Assembly: GCF_018224015.1 (NCBI RefSeq)
Contig: NZ_JAGPOT010000026.1
Span: 35,008-99,007, forward strand
DNA: 64,000 bases
Source of the DNA: Pseudarthrobacter albicanus
GTDB taxonomy: Bacteria; Actinomycetota; Actinomycetes; Actinomycetales; Micrococcaceae
Reading direction: 5' to 3'
Made by a program: the position numbers and the translations under genes. Positions 36,330-44,712 of this stretch are shown piece by piece; positions within the stretch are counted from its first letter, which is position 1, and each line of letters begins with the position of its first letter. The notes beneath the pieces were generated by a model. That model was not told the origin of the DNA and searched no databases. It saw only the letters and a list, made by a program, of their open reading frames with translations.

Positions 36330-37034
36330 ATGAACCCCGCGGAGTCCGCCGCCTCCGGCCGTACGCCGGGCTCCGGCGGCCTGCCGGTGGCGCTGCTGCG
36401 CCGGATCGCCGTCGCCCCGCCCGCCCCCGCCGCCGGCGAACGCTGCGAGATGTGCGGGGAACCCATCCCGGAGACGCATCAGCACGTCGTGGATCTGGAC
36501 AGCCACGCCATGATGTGCACGTGCCGGCCGTGCTACCTCCTCTTCACCGACAGCACCGCCCATCTCCGGTACCGTTCCGTGCCGGACCGGTACTTCTCCT
36601 TTCCGGATTTCGAGCTGGGTCCGGGCCAGTGGGACGAGCTGGAAATTCCGGTGGGCCTCGCCTTCTTCTTCCGCAGCTCCAAACTTGACCGCACCGTCGC
36701 CTTCTATCCCGGTCCTGCCGGCGCCACCGAATCCGAGCTTCCGCTGGACGCCTGGGCCGCCGTGCTGGCCAGGAATCCGGCTCTGGGCCGCGCGGCCCCG
36801 GACACCGAGGCGCTGCTGATCCGCGGTCCCGGGCCGGGCCGCCCCCAGGCCGACTGCCACCTCGTCCCCGTGGACGCCTGCTATGAACTGGTCGGGCAGC
36901 TCCGGCGCCGGTGGCGCGGGTTCGACGGCGGGCAGGAGGCCCGCGAGCAGCTCGCCGCGTTTTTCGCCCGGGTCAGCAGCCGCAGCAAGCCGGTGCACGA
37001 GGAAAACCGCGACGCCGTCCCCGGAGGCTCCTAA
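36330..37034 (+). CDS. Hydrogenase-operon accessory protein, DUF5947-like
   Basis: The 234-residue protein has a metal-site-like motif near residues 35-70: CEMCGEPIPETHQHVVDLDSH followed by CTCRPCYLLF, giving five Cys and several His in a zinc-ribbon arrangement. The remainder is mixed alpha/beta without a motif I know. As far as I recall, proteins of this kind (DUF5947) occur only beside group 1h hydrogenases. It could handle metal or recognise the Fe-S protein. The start overlaps nothing but follows the previous stop by one base; its stop shares one base with the next ATG. Confidence 0.8.
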   Translation: MNPAESAASGRTPGSGGLPVALLRRIAVAPPAPAAGERCEMCGEPIPETHQHVVDLDSHAMMCTCRPCYLLFTDSTAHLRYRSVPDRYFSFPDFELGPGQWDELEIPVGLAFFFRSSKLDRTVAFYPGPAGATESELPLDAWAAVLARNPALGRAAPDTEALLIRGPGPGRPQADCHLVPVDACYELVGQLRRRWRGFDGGQEAREQLAAFFARVSSRSKPVHEENRDAVPGGS

Positions 37035-37690
37035 TGACCGAACTGGCCTTCGCCGTCCTGGACATCCAACCCGAACCGTACGCCGCGGCCCCGCAACTGA
37101 CCGCCCGCCTGAGGCTGACCGAGGCGACCGGAGCAGTGGTCCATGCCATCGCGCTGCGCTGCCAGGTCCGCATCCTGCCCCAGCGCCGCGGCTACACCGC
37201 CGGGGAGGAACCCGGGCTGCTGGACCTCTTCGGTGACCGCGGCCGCTGGCCCACTACCCTGAAGTCCTTCCTCTGGATGCAGTGCAGCACCGTGGTGCAA
37301 GGCTTCACCGGGGAGACGGAAATCGAGCTTCCGCTGCCGTGCACCTTCGATTTCGACGTTGCCGCCTCGAAGTACCTGCATGCCCTGCACGACGGCGAGA
37401 TCCCGCTGGAGCTGCTGTTCTCGGGGACCGTCTTCACGAGAGGCCAGACGGGATTCGGGGTGGAACCGGTGCCCTGGGATCTCGAGGCCTCGTACCGGCT
37501 TCCCGTGGAGGCCTGGCGCCTGCTGATGGACCAGTATTTCCCCAACGCGGGGTGGATCCGCCTGGACCGGAACGTCCTGGCAGCCCTGGCACAGTACAAG
37601 TCCGCGCGCGGACTCACGTCCTGGGAAGCTGCGGTGGAGGGTCTGCTGGCCGGCGCCGCCGCGGATGTGGCGGGAGACCCGCTCCGATGA
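37034..37690 (+). CDS. Hydrogenase-operon accessory protein, DUF6084-like
   Basis: The 218-residue protein is rich in predicted beta strands (LRLTEATGAVVHAIALRCQV, GETEIELPLPCTFDFDVAAS) and has a C-terminal helical part with FPNAGWIRLDRNVLAAL. I know it only as a conserved unknown of hydrogenase operons (DUF6084-like). There is no signal peptide or membrane helix, so it is probably cytosolic. The ATG at 37034 overlaps the upstream stop (TAATG), and its stop overlaps the next gene by 4 bp (ATGA), so the set is translated together. Confidence 0.8.
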   Translation: MTELAFAVLDIQPEPYAAAPQLTARLRLTEATGAVVHAIALRCQVRILPQRRGYTAGEEPGLLDLFGDRGRWPTTLKSFLWMQCSTVVQGFTGETEIELPLPCTFDFDVAASKYLHALHDGEIPLELLFSGTVFTRGQTGFGVEPVPWDLEASYRLPVEAWRLLMDQYFPNAGWIRLDRNVLAALAQYKSARGLTSWEAAVEGLLAGAAADVAGDPLR

Positions 37691-39174
37691 ACATGAGCCT
37701 CAGCCTTGCACGCGCCGTCGCGGACGCCGTCCTCTACGAGGGCTACCTCCTGTACCCCTACCGGGCGTCCTCGCAGAAGAACCAGGCCCGCTGGCAGTTC
37801 GGCATCCTGGGGCCGCCGGGCGCGGCGGCCGCCGGCACCGGGGAGGAGCCGGCCATGTTCGCCGACTGCCTGCTGAGCCCGGGCCCGGCGTCCGGGCTGG
37901 AGGTCCACCTGCGCTTTCTGCAGCTTCAGACGCGCACCGCCGAAAAAGCGGACGACGCCGGCGGGTTCACTCCCGTGGGCGAGCTCGCCGCCGGCGCCTC
38001 GCGCTGGTTGAGCTGGGATGAGGCCGTGGAGCACGAAATCACGTTGGGGCCCTTTCCGCTGGGGCGGCTGACCGGCACGGAGGAGACGCTGCCGGTGGAG
38101 ATACCCGCTGGCATGGACCTCGAGGAACTTACCGACGCCGGCGGGCGCACGGCCGGCCGGCTGGTGCGACGGCGCCACGCCCTCAGCGCGGAAGTCAGGC
38201 TGGAGGCCGCCGCCGTCACCGGCCGGCTGCTGCGGCTGCGCGTGACCGTGTCGAATACCGCACCGCCACCTCCGGATTCCGTGGCTCCGCACGCCCTGGC
38301 TCCGCACGCCTGGAGCAAGGAGGAAGCGATCGCCCGGTCCTTCATCGGCTCGCATCTGCTGCTGAGCGTGCAGGACGGGGATTTTGTCTCGCTTCTCGAA
38401 CCGCCCGAATGGGCCGCGGACACGGCCCGGCACTGCTCCCAGCACCGCTGCTGGCCGGTGCTGGCCGGCCCGGAGGGACAGACCGACGTGCTGCTGGTCT
38501 CGCCCATCATTCTCTACGATCACCCGGCGGTGGCCCCGGAAAGCTCGGTGGCGCTGTACGACTCCACCGAAATCGACGAGATCCTCACGCTGCGCGTGCT
38601 GACGCTGACCGACGAGGAAAAAGCCGAGGCCCGCGCCACCGATCCGCGGGCGGCCGCGGTCATCGACCGCTGCGAGGCCATGACGGCGGAGGAACTGCAG
38701 CAGTTGCACGGCGTCCTGCGGAATCCGCATGCCCTGGCCAACCCCACCCTGCCGGCAGACCCCACCCTGCCGGCCGGGCCGCCAACTATCGGGCCGCCAC
38801 GTATCGGGCCGCCGGCCGGCAGCGCCTCACCCGGCGGCGGCGACGGGGACCTGAGCTGGTGGCGGCCGGAGGCGGAAGCCAGCGTCCGGCCCGAGATGGA
38901 CGCCGTCCTGATCGACGGGATTCCGGTGGCCCGCGGCAGCCGGGTCAGGGTCCATCCGCGCCGGCGCGCCGATGCCCAGGACCTCTTTTTTGCCGGCCAG
39001 ACGGGCCGGGTCACCAGCGTCCATTTCGACGTCGACGGCAGCACCCACGTGGGCCTGGTCCTGGAACAGGATCCGGCCGCGGACCTCCACGAAGGCTACG
39101 GCAGGTCCTTCTACTACGCGCCGGACGAACTGGAGCCGCTGGAACCGGGCCCCCGCCCGCGGGGCCAGGCATGA
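37687..39174 (+). CDS. Large hydrogenase-operon accessory protein of unknown function
   Basis: The 495-residue protein opens with MNMSLSLARAVADAVLYEGYLLYPYRASSQKNQ, which is the conserved part of this family. A long beta-rich region follows, including LSWDEAVEHEITLGPFPLG and FIGSHLLLSVQDGDFVSLL. A Pro/Thr/Gly linker at about 355-380 has repeated TLPAD/TLPAG and IGPP units, and a C-terminal domain follows (VRPEMDAVLIDGIPVARGSRVRVHP). No catalytic motif is recognisable. Coupled by ATGA overlaps at both ends, it must function with the hydrogenase, but how is unknown. Confidence 0.8.
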   Translation: MNMSLSLARAVADAVLYEGYLLYPYRASSQKNQARWQFGILGPPGAAAAGTGEEPAMFADCLLSPGPASGLEVHLRFLQLQTRTAEKADDAGGFTPVGELAAGASRWLSWDEAVEHEITLGPFPLGRLTGTEETLPVEIPAGMDLEELTDAGGRTAGRLVRRRHALSAEVRLEAAAVTGRLLRLRVTVSNTAPPPPDSVAPHALAPHAWSKEEAIARSFIGSHLLLSVQDGDFVSLLEPPEWAADTARHCSQHRCWPVLAGPEGQTDVLLVSPIILYDHPAVAPESSVALYDSTEIDEILTLRVLTLTDEEKAEARATDPRAAAVIDRCEAMTAEELQQLHGVLRNPHALANPTLPADPTLPAGPPTIGPPRIGPPAGSASPGGGDGDLSWWRPEAEASVRPEMDAVLIDGIPVARGSRVRVHPRRRADAQDLFFAGQTGRVTSVHFDVDGSTHVGLVLEQDPAADLHEGYGRSFYYAPDELEPLEPGPRPRGQA

Positions 39175-39245
39175 CGGGACCAGGGACCGCAGGACCAGGC
39201 ATGACGGCACCCAGGATTCAGGATGGAAAGGAAGACGCACAATGA
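39171..39245 (+). CDS. 24-codon ORF bridging two hydrogenase-operon genes
   Basis: This tiny frame begins in an ATGA overlap with the preceding stop and ends in an ATGA overlap with the next start, so ribosomes could pass straight through. The peptide starts MTGPGTAGPGMTAP and ends DGKEDAQ. The block CCAGGCATGACGG occurs at both its start and its middle, so it arose at least partly by a short duplication. It may serve only as a coupling bridge. Confidence 0.4.
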   Translation: MTGPGTAGPGMTAPRIQDGKEDAQ

Positions 39246-39361
39246 GAGCTGTTGGAATGGCCACGGTCTGTCTTGTGGTGGCGGTGGCCCTTGGCGCCGT
39301 ATACGTCGGGATTCGTTCCGTGCCGGACATCCGGCGATACCTCAAAGCGCGCCGGATGTGA
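39242..39361 (+). CDS. 39-residue single-helix membrane peptide (DUF6893-like)
   Basis: The product has one membrane helix (MATVCLVVAVALGAVYVGI) and a basic tail SVPDIRRYLKARRM. The tail matches my memory of DUF6893 small proteins found in hydrogenase operons (a helix followed by PD-RRY-R-RRM). AGGAAG precedes the ATG at 39242. Its stop shares one base with the maturation protease start (TGATG). It may anchor the hydrogenase or its partner at the membrane. Confidence 0.75.
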   Translation: MRAVGMATVCLVVAVALGAVYVGIRSVPDIRRYLKARRM

Positions 39362-39924
39362 TGCACGTGCTCCCGCGCGGCCGGACCGGCGTTGAATCCC
39401 CGAAGCGTGGGGCCAGCGTCCTCGTTGCCGGCGTCGGAAACATGTTCCTGCGTGATGACGGATTCGGCCCGGAGGTAGCCCGCCGGCTGGCCTCGGACTC
39501 GGACTCGGCCGCAGACCCGGCAGCGGTTGCGGTGGGTCAGAGCGTTAAAGTTGTTGACTACGGCATCCGCGGCATGCACCTGGCCTACGATCTGCTCGCA
39601 GGCGTGGACGTCCTGGTGCTGGTGGATGCCATGCCGCCGGACGCAGACGAGGACACGGCCCCGGGAAGCATCAGGGTGCTGCAGGTACGGAGCGGGGACC
39701 TGGATTCCAGCGCGTCCTTCGACCCGCACGGCATGGATCCGGTGGCAGTGCTGGGCCGTCTGCGTTCCTTGGGGGGTGAGCTGCCACTCACGTACGTGGT
39801 GGGCTGCGTGCCCGCCGATCTCGCGGAAGGCATCGGCCTGTCCGCGCCGGTAGCAGCGGCGGTGCCGGAGGCGCTGGCCGCCGTCGCTGAACTTCTTGCC
39901 CTCCACGCTTCGGCCAATCCGTAA
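39361..39924 (+). CDS. Hydrogenase large-subunit maturation protease
   Basis: The 187-residue endopeptidase (HyaD/HoxM family) would clip the C-terminal peptide of HhyL after nickel insertion. It shows the N-terminal GVGNMFLRDDGFG with the metal-sensing Asp/Glu and the central VDYGIRGMHLAYDLL. VLVDAMPPD and the conserved His region in SFDPHGMDPVAVLG follow. The start at 39361 is coupled to the small membrane peptide gene; the first 18 residues form a poorly conserved extension. Confidence 0.9.
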   Translation: MHVLPRGRTGVESPKRGASVLVAGVGNMFLRDDGFGPEVARRLASDSDSAADPAAVAVGQSVKVVDYGIRGMHLAYDLLAGVDVLVLVDAMPPDADEDTAPGSIRVLQVRSGDLDSSASFDPHGMDPVAVLGRLRSLGGELPLTYVVGCVPADLAEGIGLSAPVAAAVPEALAAVAELLALHASANP

Positions 39925-39936
39925 GGAAGTGCGCAC

Positions 39937-40191
39937 ATGTGCCTTGGAATACCGGGCCAGGTCATCGGACTGGTGGAGGGCTACGGCGGCCAGCTCGCCC
40001 TCGTGGACGTGGCAGGGGTGCGGCGGAAAATCAATATCGGGCTCCTGGACGAAGGGCCGCTGCCGCCCGGCAGCTGGGTCCTGATCCATATGGGCTTCGC
40101 CCTGGAACGGGTGGACGCTGCCGGCGCCGAGCAGGCGATGAGCGGTCTGGAACTTATGGGCCGTCCCAGGGAGCAGGGCGGCCCGGCATAA
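39937..40191 (+). CDS. hypC: Hydrogenase maturation factor HypC
   Basis: HypC (84 residues) carries the Fe(CN)2CO precursor with HypD and holds the large subunit during maturation. The N-terminal MCLGIPGQV with the essential Cys2 is diagnostic, followed by the OB-like strands (VDVAGVRRKINIGLL, GSWVLIHMGFALERVD). It follows the protease by 12 bp and has AAGGAAG upstream. HypD, HypE and HypF are not encoded nearby. Confidence 0.95.
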   Translation: MCLGIPGQVIGLVEGYGGQLALVDVAGVRRKINIGLLDEGPLPPGSWVLIHMGFALERVDAAGAEQAMSGLELMGRPREQGGPA

Positions 40192-40241
40192 GGGCACCCC
40201 CCGTCACGGGCAAGGCATACAAGCACAGCGAGGAGAGCACG

Positions 40242-40598
40242 ATGTCACCCACGAATCCGTCCAATCCGTCCAATCCGTCCAATCCGACCCAGCCGGACAA
40301 CGGGACTGCCCCGGGCACGGCGCGCGCCTGGGGGAGCGAACCGCCGGTGAAGGAGCCCGCCCAGCCCGGGTCCGATGAGACCCCTGAGGACGCGGCGATG
40401 CCGCCAGAGGGAGTCGGGGAGAGCACCACGAGGCGGGGTGAGGATGTGGTCAAAGGGGAAGGCAAGGAGCACGGCAGGGAGGACACCGGAACGCACCCGA
40501 CGCCGGCGGACCGCCCCACCGGCGAATCGTCCCCGCGCGATGCGACGGGCGTGAATCCTCCGGAGGATCCCGACAGCGCCGCGCCCCAGTCGCCCTAG
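40242..40598 (+). CDS. Disordered hydrophilic protein of unknown function
   Basis: The 118-residue product has almost no hydrophobic residues: it is rich in Pro, Gly, Glu, Asp and Ser, starts with an NPS repeat (three copies of a 9-bp unit at about 40254-40286), and ends in PEDPDSAAPQSP. It has no signal peptide or domain. The ATG at 40242 follows GAGGAGAG, a good site. It is probably the last gene of the hydrogenase operon. Such proteins are often made under stress. Confidence 0.65.
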   Translation: MSPTNPSNPSNPSNPTQPDNGTAPGTARAWGSEPPVKEPAQPGSDETPEDAAMPPEGVGESTTRRGEDVVKGEGKEHGREDTGTHPTPADRPTGESSPRDATGVNPPEDPDSAAPQSP

Positions 40599-40638
40599 CG
40601 ACATCAGCGCGGGTTCCGGCCTCCGGGGCCCGGTGTTC

Positions 40639-40667
40639 GGGATTCCGGCGGCCGCGCTTTAATCCCG
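40639..40667. terminator. Possible bidirectional terminator after the hydrogenase operon
   Basis: CGGGATT at 40639-40645 pairs with AATCCCG at 40661-40667, with GC-rich inner pairing (CCGGCGGCCGCG). A longer pairing AGCGCGG/CCGCGCT spans 40606-40658. It lies between the convergent operon end and the leftward gene at 40687-41460. Confidence 0.35.
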
Positions 40668-40686
40668 CCGCGTATTCAGCGCGCTC

Positions 40687-41460
40687 CTAATGTTCGAGCG
40701 CGATGGCTGCGCCGCGGTGTTCGACGCCGCTGTTGGCGATCCTCAGGTGCCGCGCGGTGAAGTGCTTCAGGCGGTGCAGCTGCTGGGCGGACAGGCGGTC
40801 ACAGATCCAGTCCCAGTGGAGCGAAACGACGTCTCCCGCCGCGAGGCCCGCCACGAACCCTGTTCCGTTCACGGCGTACTTCGCCGACTCCACGACGGGG
40901 TCTCCCACGGCGAGCGCCGTCCCATCCCAAACCAGCGGCCGGGAACGAACCACGGCGTCATCGCCGGAGACCGCCAGCACCTCGCCCCAACGGATCCGGC
41001 ACCGGTCGAGCACAGCCAGCGCCGTGGCGTGGCGGCGGTCGTCGTGGAGCAGCCCCAGCCAGGGATAGATCTCGAACACGTGGAAACTGTGGTGCGGCAC
41101 CCCGCCGGCCAGGACGCCTTCCACCAGATGCGGGAACTGCCGTCCGGTGCGGGCCCGGAAGCGGTCCTCCATCGAGTTGCCGATGTTGGTGATGCCCACG
41201 GCGTCCAGCAGGCTGTTTCCGACCCAGTACGCTTCGACGACACGGGCATCAAGCGGATCGGGGATGCCCGTGGCGGCGGCAATCAGCTCCAGGTAGGGCC
41301 AGGCGCCGGCGAAGCCTTTGGCCAGGTCGCGGAGACCCTGGTCCGTGACGCCGGACTGGCCATAGTGCAACAGCGCATCGCTGTCCGGCGGCCCGCAGCT
41401 GCCCCTCGAATTCGGAGGGTAGGCATAGCGGACAAACAACTGGGCACCGTCGACAACCAT
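40687..41460 (-). CDS. Conserved unknown protein, DUF6390-like
   Basis: The 257-residue protein begins MVVDGAQLFVRYAYPPNSRG, then DALLHYGQSG, and has HHSFHVFEIYPWLGLLHD in the middle and WDWICDRLSAQQLHRLKHFTARHLRIAN at the end. I recognise it as a conserved unknown (probably DUF6390) that often accompanies actinobacterial hydrogenases. There is no catalytic signature I can name. It converges on the hydrogenase operon. The ATG at 41460 is preceded by AAGGTGG; a GTG one codon upstream is possible. Confidence 0.7.
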   Translation of the reverse strand: MVVDGAQLFVRYAYPPNSRGSCGPPDSDALLHYGQSGVTDQGLRDLAKGFAGAWPYLELIAAATGIPDPLDARVVEAYWVGNSLLDAVGITNIGNSMEDRFRARTGRQFPHLVEGVLAGGVPHHSFHVFEIYPWLGLLHDDRRHATALAVLDRCRIRWGEVLAVSGDDAVVRSRPLVWDGTALAVGDPVVESAKYAVNGTGFVAGLAAGDVVSLHWDWICDRLSAQQLHRLKHFTARHLRIANSGVEHRGAAIALEH

Positions 41461-41601
41461 CACCTGGCCACCTTCTGCAAACGTCTTCTGAACCTAGCAC
41501 CGGGCCCGGTCCGCGACAAGTAGCCGACCGCAGGGCGGGAACAGGGCGGGAGCCGGGTGGAACAGGAGGCAGCACGGACCGGGAGCCGGCGGCTCGCGCC
41601 G

Positions 41602-41630
41602 TTGACAGCCATGCCCTTCGAGCGGATGCT
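41602..41630 (+). promoter_or_regulatory. Promoter of the FecBCD-type ABC operon
   Basis: TTGACA at 41602-41607 and GATGCT at 41625-41630 are 17 bp apart, upstream of the lipoprotein gene starting at 41662. The -10 element is poor (3 of 6 matches) but the spacing is ideal. Confidence 0.45.
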
Positions 41631-41661
41631 TTGAAGAACCTACGCACAGGGGGTCAAACTT

Positions 41662-42825
41662 ATGCCGGACGCCGATCCGAACGCCGGACTGAACCGCCGC
41701 ACGGTACTGCAGGTGTTCGTGGCGGGCGGCTCCGCGGCCGTCCTGGCCGGGTGCGGCGCCGGCCCTGCGCCGGGGGCCTCCCCGTCCGGTGCCCCGTCCG
41801 GCGCCGCGGCCGGCGGCAGCATCAGCATCACCGACCAGCGCGGGAAGACGGTCACGTTCGACAAGCCGGTCACCAAGGTGGTGACCATACCGATGCCGGC
41901 GGCATCACTGCTGGTCGCCGTCGACCGCAGCGCGGACCATCTCGGCGCCATGCACAACGCATCGTGGGTGGCGATGCGCGACGGCATCATGGGGTCCATG
42001 TTCCCCGCCGCCCTGGACCTGCCGCATGACATTGCCAGCCAGGACTTCATCGCGAACGTCGAGAGCGTCCGCGCCCTCAACCCCGACGTCGTGATCCAGT
42101 GGTCCGATGCCCAACTGATCGAGCCCCTCGAAAAAGCCGGGCTGAAGGTCATCGGACTGGCGAACACCGGCAAACAGGAGGATGTGGACGCCTGGGTGGC
42201 AATGTTCGCCGCCATGCTCGGCAAGCCTGAGCGGGCCACCGAAATGAAGGCACGCAGTGATCGGGAACTGGCCGAAATCAAGGCACTCGCAGCAGGACGG
42301 ACCTCCGCCGGCCCCAGCATTCTCTACTTCAACCGCTACACCGGCGGACTCAAGGCCGCCGCGGCCAACACCTACAACGACTTCTACATCAAGCTCGTCG
42401 GAGGCACCAACCCCGCCACGGGAGCGCACCCGTTGCCCGGCACCGGCATGGTGGGCCTGGACATCGAGCAGGTCCTGAGCTGGGACCCGGAAGTCATCCT
42501 GCTGGGCAACTTCGACGCGGCGATGCCCCAGGACATCTATGCGGACCCCGTCTGGCAGGGCATCTCGGCGGTACGCTCCCGGCGCGTCTACAAGGTTCCC
42601 CTCGGCGGCTACCGCTGGGACCCGCCGGGCCAGGAATCACCGCTCATGTGGCACTGGCTCACCGATATCGCTTTTCCCCGGCCGGAATCCGGACTTCGCG
42701 CCAAGGTCACCGACTACTTCCGCTTCCTCTACAACCACGAGCCCACCGGTGAAGAGCTGGATAAGATCCTGTGGACGGCGGCCAACAGCAAGTCCGCCGA
42801 CTATCAGCAGTTCAATGCTGCATGA
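41662..42825 (+). CDS. ABC transporter substrate-binding lipoprotein, FecB/BtuF type
   Basis: The 387-residue lipoprotein has a twin-arginine-like N-terminus (NRRTVLQVFVAGG), a lipobox LAGC, an Ala/Pro/Gly linker, and a periplasmic-binding fold of the FecB/TroA-like type (ISITDQRGKTVTFDKPVTKVV, LNPDVVIQWSDA). Such receptors capture ferric siderophores, haem, cobalamin or metal chelates. It heads an operon with a FecCD-type permease and an ATPase. Adjacent to the hydrogenase, nickel or iron chelates are possible cargo, but the sequence does not decide. The ATG at 41662 follows AGGGGG. Confidence 0.88.
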   Translation: MPDADPNAGLNRRTVLQVFVAGGSAAVLAGCGAGPAPGASPSGAPSGAAAGGSISITDQRGKTVTFDKPVTKVVTIPMPAASLLVAVDRSADHLGAMHNASWVAMRDGIMGSMFPAALDLPHDIASQDFIANVESVRALNPDVVIQWSDAQLIEPLEKAGLKVIGLANTGKQEDVDAWVAMFAAMLGKPERATEMKARSDRELAEIKALAAGRTSAGPSILYFNRYTGGLKAAAANTYNDFYIKLVGGTNPATGAHPLPGTGMVGLDIEQVLSWDPEVILLGNFDAAMPQDIYADPVWQGISAVRSRRVYKVPLGGYRWDPPGQESPLMWHWLTDIAFPRPESGLRAKVTDYFRFLYNHEPTGEELDKILWTAANSKSADYQQFNAA

Positions 42826-43948
42826 CGCCCGGGTCCCGCGGCTGAGCAGCAACCGTACCCCGGCGGAGCGACGACAAACAGCCCGGCAATCCGGCCGGCA
42901 AAGAGGTCACGGACCGCGTGACCGGCGCAGGGAGCCGGCAGTCTTCGTGCCCATCGCCGTGACCGCCGCCGTCCTCAGCGCCGTCGTGCTTCTGGCGCTG
43001 ACCGTCGGACGTTACAACGTGCCCCTCTGGCATGTCGTGCAGATCCTCGCCGCCCAGCTTGTCCCGTTCCCCGTCGAGGCGAGCGGAACGGAACAGAATG
43101 TGGTCCTGCTGGTGCGGATGCCGCGGATCCTGCTCGCGTTGCTCGTGGGCGGCGGCCTGGCCATCGGCGGGGCCGCGCTGCAGGCCATCTTCCGCAATCC
43201 GCTGGTCAGCCCGGAAATTATCGGCGTATCCGCCGGCGCGTCGTTCGGCGGCGCCCTGGCCCTGCTGCTCGGCCTGGGCTCTGTCCTGCTGGTCACCGGC
43301 TCCTTCGTGTTCGGCCTGGTTGCCCTCGCCACCCTGGTCCTCATCACCTCGGGCCGCGGCGGAACGCCGATGCTGATGATCGTGCTCGGCGGTGTGGTGA
43401 CGGGGTCCTTTTTCTCGGCCCTGGTCGCCCTGGTGACCTATATTGCGGATCCCAACACCACGCTGCCGGCGATCGTATTCTGGCTGCTTGGCAGCGTCTC
43501 CACGGCAACCTTCACCAAAGTGCTGGTGGCGCTGATCCCCGTCCTGGGCGGCGCCGTCGTGCTGCTGGCCCTGCGCTGGCGGATCAACGTCCTGTCCCTG
43601 GGCGACGAGGACGCCGCAGCCCTGGGCGTGCAGCCGCGCCCCCTGCGCTGGGTTGTCCTGGTGGCGGTGTCGCTCATCGTGGCCGGGGCGGTCGCTGTCA
43701 GCGGGGTAGTCAGCTGGGTGGGCCTGGTGATTCCCCATCTGGCACGGATGTGGGTGGGACCGGACCATCGTGTGCTGTTGCCGGTGTCCTTCCTGCTGGG
43801 CGGCGCCTACATTGTGCTCGTCGACACCGTCGCCCGCACGGCGACCGCCGGAGAGATCCCGCTGGGCGTGCTCACAGCCCTGATCGGCGCGCCCGTCTTC
43901 TTCCTGCTGCTGCGCCGGAACCGGGACAGGATCTGGGAAAGTGCTTGA
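42815..43948 (+). CDS. FecCD-family ABC permease
   Basis: The 377-residue protein has about ten membrane helices and the FecCD signature (RMPRILLALLVGGGLAIGGAALQAIFRNPLVSPEIIGVSAGAS), then GVVSWVGLVIPHLARMWVGPDHR facing the ATPase. It would form a homodimeric pore. The N-terminal 35 residues are basic and hydrophilic. The ATG at 42815 lies inside the end of the receptor gene (11-bp overlap), and the stop overlaps the ATPase start by 8 bp. Confidence 0.92.
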   Translation: MLHDARVPRLSSNRTPAERRQTARQSGRQRGHGPRDRRREPAVFVPIAVTAAVLSAVVLLALTVGRYNVPLWHVVQILAAQLVPFPVEASGTEQNVVLLVRMPRILLALLVGGGLAIGGAALQAIFRNPLVSPEIIGVSAGASFGGALALLLGLGSVLLVTGSFVFGLVALATLVLITSGRGGTPMLMIVLGGVVTGSFFSALVALVTYIADPNTTLPAIVFWLLGSVSTATFTKVLVALIPVLGGAVVLLALRWRINVLSLGDEDAAALGVQPRPLRWVVLVAVSLIVAGAVAVSGVVSWVGLVIPHLARMWVGPDHRVLLPVSFLLGGAYIVLVDTVARTATAGEIPLGVLTALIGAPVFFLLLRRNRDRIWESA

Positions 43949-44684
43949 GCTGGACACCGTGGGCTACACCTACTCGCGGGCGGACTGGGTTTTCCGGGGC
44001 GTCAGCTTCCGGGTGCGCCCCGGCACGGCCACCGCCGTACTGGGCCCCAACGGCAGCGGCAAGACCACCCTGGTGCGCTGCGCCGCCGGGCTCCTGGCGC
44101 CGGCGGAGGGAACCGTCCGCCGGCAGACGGGTGCCGGGTACGTCCCGCAGGCCCATGGCAGCGCCTTCGCGTACCGGGCGCTGGACATGGTCCTGATGGG
44201 CCGCGCCAGGCAGGTGGGCGTTTTTCGGAGCCCCGGGTCCGCGGACCGGGCCGCCGCGCTGGACGCGATGGAACGGGTAGGCGTGGCCGCACTGCAGGAC
44301 AGGCTTTTCCCCACCCTGAGCGGCGGGGAACAGCAACTGGTCCTGATCGCGCGGGCCATCGCGGCTGGCTGCCCGGTGCTGGTGCTGGACGAGCCCGCCA
44401 CCGGACTGGACCTGAAGAACCAGGTCCGGGTGCTGACGCTCCTGCGCGAACTGATGACCGACGGAATGGCCCTGCTGCTCAGCACGCACCATCCCGACCA
44501 TGCCCTGTACCTGGCGGACCGGGTTGTCCTGCTGGGCCGCACCGGTGCGCGCACCGGGCCGGCTGCCGAGCTGCTCACGGACACGGCGCTCTCCGCACTC
44601 TACGGAGTGCCGGTGAGCACAGTCGCCTATTCCCACGACGGCCAGCCCGGCCGGACCATCGTGGTGCACTACGGCACACCCTGA
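43941..44684 (+). CDS. ABC transporter ATPase, FecE/BtuD type
   Basis: The 247-residue ATPase has Walker A GPNGSGKTTL, the Q-loop GYVPQAHG, signature LSGGEQQLV, Walker B LVLDEPATGLD and switch His in STHHPDHAL. The start is a GTG at 43941 within the end of the permease gene. It completes a FecBCD-type importer. The C-terminus (VHYGTP) is followed by a tandem repeat. Confidence 0.93.
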   Translation: MLELDTVGYTYSRADWVFRGVSFRVRPGTATAVLGPNGSGKTTLVRCAAGLLAPAEGTVRRQTGAGYVPQAHGSAFAYRALDMVLMGRARQVGVFRSPGSADRAAALDAMERVGVAALQDRLFPTLSGGEQQLVLIARAIAAGCPVLVLDEPATGLDLKNQVRVLTLLRELMTDGMALLLSTHHPDHALYLADRVVLLGRTGARTGPAAELLTDTALSALYGVPVSTVAYSHDGQPGRTIVVHYGTP

Positions 44685-44712
44685 CCAGGCCGCAGACCGC
44701 TTCCCGGACCAG

